Below, piece after piece: positions 57,636 to 64,000 of a stretch of DNA of 64,000 nucleotides (position 1 is the first letter of the stretch; the number at the start of each line of letters is the position of its first letter). The translations under genes were made by a program, and so were the position numbers. The notes under the pieces are model-generated. The model was not told the origin of the DNA and did not search any database. It worked only from the letters and a program-made list of their open reading frames with translations. This stretch comes from Hygrophila difformis (lineage: Eukaryota; Streptophyta; Magnoliopsida; Lamiales; Acanthaceae). The DNA lies in the NCBI GenBank assembly GCA_030278955.1, contig JAOANR010000011.1:50021417-50085416 (forward strand). The letters run 5' to 3'.

Positions 57636-57972
57636 CCAAAATTTCAAAATCCAATGATGATTTCAGCCTCCTGATAGTTGGTAATATCTTTCTAACTCTT
57701 CTTTTCAATTTGGTTATGTCTTTTGCTGTTTATCTTGTGGAACAAGTTGTTTATTGCTACTTATGATGTTTTGAACTTGATGAACAATATTTATGGTACT
57801 GTGATCGTTTGGAATGCACCTTTTTCATGATTAAATGTGTACAAGCTCTAGTTATGATATGAATGATTTTCTGTAAAGAGCTTTTAGTCCGAAGATTAGT
57901 TGAGGTTATTTTGCGTTGTTAGCTAAATTCATCATCGGTTTATCATTTGTAATAGCTGGCTCACTTCCTGCC

Positions 57973-57986
57973 AAAAAGGGGGAGAT
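57973..57986 (+). promoter_or_regulatory. Polypurine tract adjoining the 3' LTR
   Basis: AAAAAGGGGGAGAT directly precedes the 3' LTR and would prime plus-strand DNA synthesis. Confidence 0.9.
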
Positions 57987-58996
57987 TGTTGAGTCTAGTG
58001 TTTTGTGGGAAGTTCAAACCGATGATTGAACTTAGGTAGATAGGACCTCTTCTGATGCTTCCGTGTTCAGCGCGATCCTCGGAGTGAAAGATTGCAAAGA
58101 TCAAGATGTGCAATGGGTCCAACGGCTCTTTTCTGATTAGAGTAGGTAGAGACTAACCTTTCTTGCAGGGATTACCTATCTACTTAGAAAAGAGCTGTTA
58201 CTCAAAAACCTCAATCTGCCCAACGGCTATTTCCCTAAATGGCAAAATCATTCAAATCTGTTGGAGCAATTTTTGGGTTAAATAGGAAGAGTTCCAGTTT
58301 AGAGAGTTGACATTCATTTTTCATTGTTCAAGTATTCTGAGAAAGCTCTCGACTTGGTTGTAATTGTAATACTCTCTCTAGAATCGATTCACAGCAAAAG
58401 TGTAAACCGATATTGATCTATCTGCTGTGAGATCGAGTAGCCTTGAATGCTCCTAGTTGTGTTCGTGTTTAAGAACCATTGAGTGTCTGTACTAAGAGAC
58501 AACTAAGGAGTGAGTTCAAGGCGTGTGAAAGGAAGAAGCACTTCAAATCATTATTCATCCAAAACATCAGAGGGAGTGTTTCACAGGCTGTTTCAAGGGG
58601 AACTTGAGGCAGGCGGCCTTGAGAGTTGAAGTAGAAGGGGATTTCTACACCAAAGGCTGGAGGCTCTTGGTCATCACAACTGTCCACTTGGAACTTGGAG
58701 TGAAGACACTTTTTATATTTGCTAGTGTGTATGGTTGTTTGCCATAAGTTAACACATAGTGAATATCCTCCTGGATTGGTATCCCCCAGACGTAGGCCGA
58801 AGGCCGAACTGGGTCATCATCTTAGTGTGTCTCATTTATTCTTTATGCTCTTACTTTTACGTTTAAGTATTTCCGCTGTGCTTGAATCTGAGTTTACTCT
58901 GGTATGTTTAATTAGTGTGTTCACTGTGGTAGTTTGAACCTGGTTCGTTGAACCATAGCATAAAGAATAGTACTTGCGTGAGCTGGGGACCTAACA
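57987..58996 (+). repeat. 3' LTR, 1010 bp
   Basis: Matches the 5' LTR except, by eye, C to T twice (in AAACCCCAATC and GAACTCGAGG) and one missing C in ATTCATCCCAAAAC. Confidence 0.97.
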
Positions 58997-59001
58997 CAAT
59001 G

Positions 59002-60311
59002 TTCACAAACATATTTATTTCGAATATTCAATTAGTATTAGTATTTGTTTTTCTGTATCTTAGGGGGAGTTCACCTCCGTAGCCAAATAACTCAATATGA
59101 ACTCCACATAAACAGGATGGGATATAAGGGGATTAGAGATCAGGTTATTTCCTAATAGTACTAAATTAGAGTCATTTTCTAATACCTAATATGGATTGGA
59201 GTGTGTATTTATTTTTTTAATGTGGTAGTAATTGACAGTAAAAATTCACCAAATTTGAATAAATGACAAGTCAAAAGTGGCTGTGAAGTGGTTAGTAGTA
59301 GTAGTTGGTGGTTGATATAATGGAGTAGGTGATGCTAATGGTGGTTGTAGAAACCACATTTATTTATTACTAATTGACAATTTGGCATTGCTTAGGTGGT
59401 GTGTTTAAATTGTAGATTAGGTTGGTTATCAAAATTAAATACTAAAACTATAGATTATGCTGTACTTGATGTGGGTGTCATCTTTTAAGTCTTGGGTAGT
59501 CAGCATTATTTAAACATAGCTAACAACTTGACCTCGTCCATGGCCTTTTTGGTTTAAAACAACTAAAATTGGCTCAACACATGTCATTTTGCAGGAGATT
59601 TGGGAGAGAAGTGCCCTTGATTTTACATCTTTTGCCCATAAACTCTCACTAAAAAAAAAAAAAGTATTTGGGATGGCAACAGGATAAGTTGTAAGAATCC
59701 ATCTATTTTAAAAGTTCATGGATTCAAGATTCAGACTTGACAGCTTTAGGATGAGTTCCAATTTAGGATGAACCTAAATATGCATATTAAACCCATTTAC
59801 TTGGAAAATTTTAAGCCATTTATATGAAAATTTTTACATCAACAAATCCATTGCAATCAACAGAAATAACAAGAGTCAAGAGAAAAGATACATAGAAGAA
59901 AGAATTAAGAACCAATGAAATCAATAGAGTTGAATAATTCTCCAATATTTCCCAATACACAAGCAGTAGTAACCCTCTTATAAAATTACATCTCACAGTA
60001 TATTCCAAAAAAATGTCTCCCCAAACTCATACAACCTACACCTCAAAGCTTAAGCTCAGAATCAAATTTCTAACATCGAGAAATCTGCTACTACTATCTT
60101 ACACGAGAAAACAAAAAACGAATCCACAGCACAAAAGGGATGGAAATAGGCTTTTAACCCTTGTAACAAACACAACAAAATCCCACCAGCACCACCACCG
60201 TGCATATCGTACAAGATTCACATCAACACCATATGCCTCATAAGAAGTTGGGTGGTAACCATAAAAATGTGTCTGTTTGTGTGTGTGTGTGTGTGTGTAT
60301 ATACGGACGAA
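59002..60311. other. Displaced MYB upstream region and 3' flank of the carboxylesterase
   Basis: No coding frame recognised. A (GT)n run of about 10 units lies at 60277-60298, just after the carboxylesterase stop codon on the minus strand. The 59-kb end is the other side of the retrotransposon target site, hence the older MYB promoter sequence. Confidence 0.45.
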
Positions 60312-63300
60312 TCAATAAGAGAACTCGTGACCTCGGAGGGAAATATACTTCTTGACCCAAATGGCAATGTCCTCAGCGCAGGCCTGAGCCAGAGGGGTCT
60401 TTAAGAGCATGTCTAGTGTCGCAAATTCATGAACTGCATCTTTGTATTCGAGCACGGGGGCATCAACCTTAACCCTACGGAGCTCCTCGGAGTATGCTAT
60501 TGCACGGTCTCTCATCCAGTCGTGTTCAGCCACGACTGTAAGTGTTGGAGGCATATTTTTCAGAGGAGGGCCTCGTCTGTCAGGGTTTATTGGGTTGGCA
60601 GCCGGGTGATCAAGGCTGAATTCTGCCTCGGGTANNNNNNNNNNNNNNNNNNNNNNNNNNNNNNNNNNNNNNNNNNNNNNNNNNNNNNNNNNNNNNNNNN
60701 NNNNNNNNNNNNNNNNNNNNNNNNNNNNNNNNNNNNNNNNNNNNNNNNNNNNNNNNNNNNNNNNNNNNNNNNNNNNNNNNNNNNNNNNNNNNNNNNNNNN
60801 NNNNNNNNNNNNNNNNNNNNNNNNNNNNNNNNNNNNNNNNNNNNNNNNNNNNNNNNNNNNNNNNNNNNNNNNNNNNNNNNNNNNNNNNNNNNNNNNNNNN
60901 NNNNNNNNNNNNNNNNNNNNNNNNNNNNNNNNNNNNNNNNNNNNNNNNNNNNNNNNNNNNNNNNNNNNNNNNNNNNNNNNNNNNNNNNNNNNNNNNNNNN
61001 NNNNNNNNNNNNNNNNNNNNNNNNNNNNNNNNNNNNNNNNNNNNNNNNNNNNNNNNNNNNNNNNNNNNNNNNNNNNNNNNNNNNNNNNNNNNNNNNNNNN
61101 NNNNNNNNNNNNNNNNNNNNNNNNNNNNNNNNNNGGAATAGTTTCCAAGCCAGTGTGCACATAGCCTTGTCATAGAAGTATGAGTTTGATAGTTTTATTT
61201 CTGAATGTGTTGGTATGCTTCCGATGAAGAAAGGATACATTAAAACCTGTGCAACCACTTTTACCGGGTCCAAAAGCTTACCAGCCTCGACAGCTTTCCT
61301 TGCCACATGATCAGCAATATTTCCCCCACAGCTAACCCCAAGAAGTACGCACCTGATTTCATGGAAGGGCAAGGTAATGCAATTTAGACACCTTTAATTC
61401 CAGGCATGTAGATAGAGTGATAAGATGCATAAAAACATGTAAGCATATGAATTATCCAAAGAATATAACAAATTTTGTTCGGGAAACCAACATTACACGA
61501 GGAGTTTCCAAGCCTTCTTTCGCTGTTGAACAATAAAATCATCATGCGAGGCAAATTTTACAGTCCAGAATGGCATATGGCAATATAACATGTTGAACAT
61601 GTGTTTCATTGATTTTCAATTGTTTCAAGGGATCCTCTTTCCCATTTTTCGACACATTACCGAGATCCATTTAAAGATATGGTGACACGTGTGCTTTTAT
61701 TAAACTAAACTTCAAAATATTGACAACAATATAATTAATCGAACAAATTAGACGTATGTGTCACCGTGACTATTATTCGAACAAGGGGCATAGAAAAAAG
61801 AGAAATAGGTTATCTCAATCCTTGTTATTGACATAACAATGAATTTCAGTATAAATTATTGAAAAAAGAAAACTTATCATACAGATAGCAGATCAGAGAT
61901 TATTCGTTGCAACAATTACAAGAAGAATGGACAGATTAAGAGCAAGTGGTCTAGCAGCCTTACAACATCGAATACCAATCTATTCATAGCAAAGCCATAA
62001 GTAGCAATGAACATTCTCAATGTTCAGTAACAAAACAATATGCTGGCTAAAGCAATTCCTCAACTATGATTTTTTTATAAAAAGAAAAAGTTGCCCAAAC
62101 ACTATATAATTAAAAAAAAAAAAAAAAAAAAAAAGAATGCAAAACAATGTAGCATCAACATGACATCGTCAAACAATAAAATTCAAACCAACTTCAATGA
62201 TAAATATCTCTAGTTGGATTATTGTAGAAGCGAACAGGTCAATCGTTGTGGAAGTCATCATGTACAGTGTTACTTTTTTTCTTCTTCTGATAATAGATAT
62301 CAACAATCGATCTAAGACAAATTACTCCCACTCCCACAATCACCTCAAACACATAATGGTGATACACATTTCTTGTTCCAACCGGCTTAGGTTAATCAAC
62401 ACTTGGGCATAACCATTCCACCATCAAATTTTGAAACAAAACTTACCTGATTAAAAGATGGCAGCACTTCTCCACACATTTTTCAATTTAACAACTCTAA
62501 TTTACAAAATTAGAACTATAACTAGTCAGAGGTTGCATACAGCATAAACACTAAATAGCCACAAAAAGCAACACGAGTTAAATGAACTTCCATCATAGCA
62601 AAGAACTAACCAATCAAGTCAAATAAGATAAAATATCAACATAAATGACCACCTCAGATCGTATGGCAATACCAAAAGCAACACATATATGAACATAATG
62701 ACTGAGTTGAGGCTAGATCATCAAAACAAACCTCAAAGGATCCCCATGAGCAGCCAACCAAGGCTCCACCATTGATGCTCCAAACGCATCAGCAATGTGC
62801 CAATTACCCTCTGACTTCTTTGGATCCGTCCCTCCTGCTCCCCTCTCGGATGCCTTATTACATTCAGCCAAATTAGACTGCTTGGCTAGCCAATGCAGCA
62901 CCTTAACACCGTCCTCAAATGCAGCCGGATACTTATTCTCCGGTGCTAACCTGTAGCCCACCGCTAAAACAATCACATCACACAATTTTGCAATCCGCCG
63001 ACAGAAACAATCATTAGCCACCGAATCATTGCTCCCACTTACAAATGCCCCACCGTGGAACTGTAACATCACCGGTAATCTCCGACAGTTCCTCCCCGGC
63101 GGGTTATACCCCTGGTAACTCCCACTCTCGGATTTCAACGCTGCATCATCAATAGAACCTCCATAACTACTTCGTCTCTTGTTATCAATACTCTGCACAC
63201 GCTTGACGATTACGCCGCCGTTACTGCTAGGAACATCGCCGTTGATTGACGATCGACGAGCTAGGGAATGATTCGAATCCAATCCAGGCCTCGAAATGCC

Positions 63301-63592
63301 GATTCGAGATTTCGCTGCCGCGTCGGGGGGAACGAAGGCAAGTGTCGGGAAGGAAGATGCGGATTGAGAGAGAAGTCAAGGGATCTACATGGATATCCTT
63401 GGTAGCGACGCCGTCGGTGAAGGACGGATTGGCAGCGGCAGCCGTCTCCTCCTGCGGTCGTGACGTCACCCCAAAATTACTTCCGCCGCCGCCAGCGGCG
63501 TCATGTTCCGGTCCCTGTAATCTGCTCTGCAGCCGATGCTTCAGCATAAACTTGAAGAAGACGCTGTATAACTTCACACCGATGCTTGGCAT
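60312..63592 (-). CDS. CXE11: Carboxylesterase 11-like alpha/beta hydrolase, with assembly gap and frameshift
   Basis: A serine hydrolase of the plant CXE family; natural substrate unknown. Exon 1 is 63592-62732 and exon 2 is 61352-60312, with a phase-2 GT-AG intron. It begins MPSIGVKLYSVFFKFMLKHR. Oxyanion block QFHGGAFVSGS (third Gly of HGGG is Ala), nucleophile GVSCGG (G-x-S-x-G), acid VAEHDWMRDRAI and catalytic His in AVHEFATL are present. It ends SLRGHEFSY. Two defects: a six-C run at 63325-63330 shifts the frame by one (five C would read through), and a 500-N gap (60635-61134) splits a Leu codon. Without the N run and with one fewer C, the frame would be 466 codons, close to the family's length of about 460. 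Confidence 0.92.
60635..61134. other. Assembly gap, exactly 500 N
   Basis: A round-number scaffold gap inside carboxylesterase exon 2. The bases on each side (TTCC and TACCCG on the gene strand) join to keep the frame and the expected KLFLPEAEF. Confidence 0.97.
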
Positions 63593-64000
63593 TTCCGGCA
63601 GGTGATTTTCAGCTCTTCAAAACACGAATTTCACATCCAGTTCTCCAATCCGACGATTACAGAGAACAGGCCCGCAGCAAAAAACCGATTGAATTCAATC
63701 CCGGATGTGCAAACGCGTAGATTTCACATTTGAAAAAGTTAGGGTTTATCGAATTGGGGGAAATTTCGGAAACAAGGAATCAAAAACAATTTTCCCCAGA
63801 AAATTCCATGATACATAGAAAGAAAGTCAGATTTCTACCGTCTTACTATGGTGATTGCTATCGAAAACTAATCGAATAAATAAATGAATTGGGAATTCGA
63901 TTGCTATTATCAAAATATGCTTTGCTCAGATTTCAGGATGTGTTCTATATTTTCTTATTTTTCAATTTTCACAGTTTGGTATCGCGTCATGTTTTGTCTG
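63593..64000. other. 5' UTR and promoter side of the carboxylesterase gene
   Basis: The first 100 or so bases upstream of the ATG are likely 5' UTR. No further gene is seen to the window end. Confidence 0.4.

Larger units (their letters stand above)
48755..58996 (+). mobile_element. Young Copia (Sirevirus/SIRE-like) LTR retrotransposon, 10.2 kb
   Basis: LTRs 48755-49765 and 57987-58996 are bounded by TGTTG and TAACA, with the 5-bp target duplication CAATG at 48750-48754 and 58997-59001. The order is gag, protease, integrase, reverse transcriptase, RNase H (Copia order), then an extra 3' ORF region. The initiator-Met tRNA primer site and purine tracts are present. By eye the LTRs differ at only two bases and one 1-bp indel. 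Confidence 0.97.

Noticed and set aside
60429..61372. Frames of 187-282 residues running through the N run
   Set aside because: The N bases make them appear open; only the two flanking minus-strand pieces of CXE11 are real coding sequence.
1..64000. CRISPR array, bacterial operon or organelle DNA insertion
   Set aside because: No spaced direct repeats with unique spacers, no ribosome-binding-site-led gene clusters and no plastid or mitochondrial genes were seen. The 23-bp array at 36228 has no spacers.

Overview
This window is nuclear DNA from a flowering plant. The genes have spliced exons with GT-AG introns and are plant-specific or plant-type: classical arabinogalactan proteins, a PPR protein, an R2R3-MYB, a WVD2-like protein, peptidyl-serine galactosyltransferase and carboxylesterase 11. 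The spaces between them are AT-rich and packed with plant transposons. The encoded proteins look like those of an asterid eudicot, perhaps Lamiales, but no marker here fixes the species.

Layout. 1-1985 (-): ten 3' exons and the start codon of a cytosolic NAD-dependent glycerol-3-phosphate dehydrogenase, cut by the window edge. 4222-4650 and 10151-10528 (+): a duplicated pair of GPI-anchored arabinogalactan proteins, separated by transposons. These include a 1.2-kb hairpin element in the 3' UTR of the first copy and a nested Stowaway/SINE/CACTA-like stack. 11028-16728: a decayed L1-type LINE with an 18-bp target-site duplication. 17703-20015 (+): PPR protein. 21197-23328 (+): mitochondrial F1-ATPase assembly factor ATP12. 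23787-24133 (-): a two-exon, 77-residue secreted cysteine-rich peptide. 25986-27653 (+): nine-exon cystinosin. 29781-32705 (-): nine-exon WVD2-like/TPX2 protein. 33-40 kb: a gene-poor stretch with SINEs, Stowaway elements, a hAT-like deletion derivative and a MULE-like element carrying a 23-bp tandem array. 40466-44487 (-): eight-exon peptidyl-serine alpha-galactosyltransferase. 47250-48414 (-): R2R3-MYB. 48755-58996 (+): a very young Copia/Sirevirus-type LTR retrotransposon inserted about 340 bp upstream of the MYB start codon. 60312-63592 (-): carboxylesterase 11, interrupted by a 500-N gap and one frameshift.

The host genes do not form a pathway; this is ordinary eukaryotic gene order. Two genes likely to encode organelle proteins (PPR, ATP12) have clusters of TGGGCY site II motifs upstream. 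The AGP pair shares promoter, 5' UTR and 3' UTR, so it arose by segmental duplication. Most novelty lies in the mobile fraction: Tc1/mariner, PIF/Harbinger, hAT-like, MULE-like and CACTA-like elements, three SINE groups, a LINE and an LTR element all occur within 64 kb, several with readable target-site duplications and empty-site comparisons. The small cysteine-rich peptide gene is the most interesting host feature, because neither exon is a recognisable ORF on its own.

All calls rest on reading the sequence and on remembered family features; no database search or alignment program was run. Exon boundaries were chosen by splice dinucleotides, frame continuity and family continuity.
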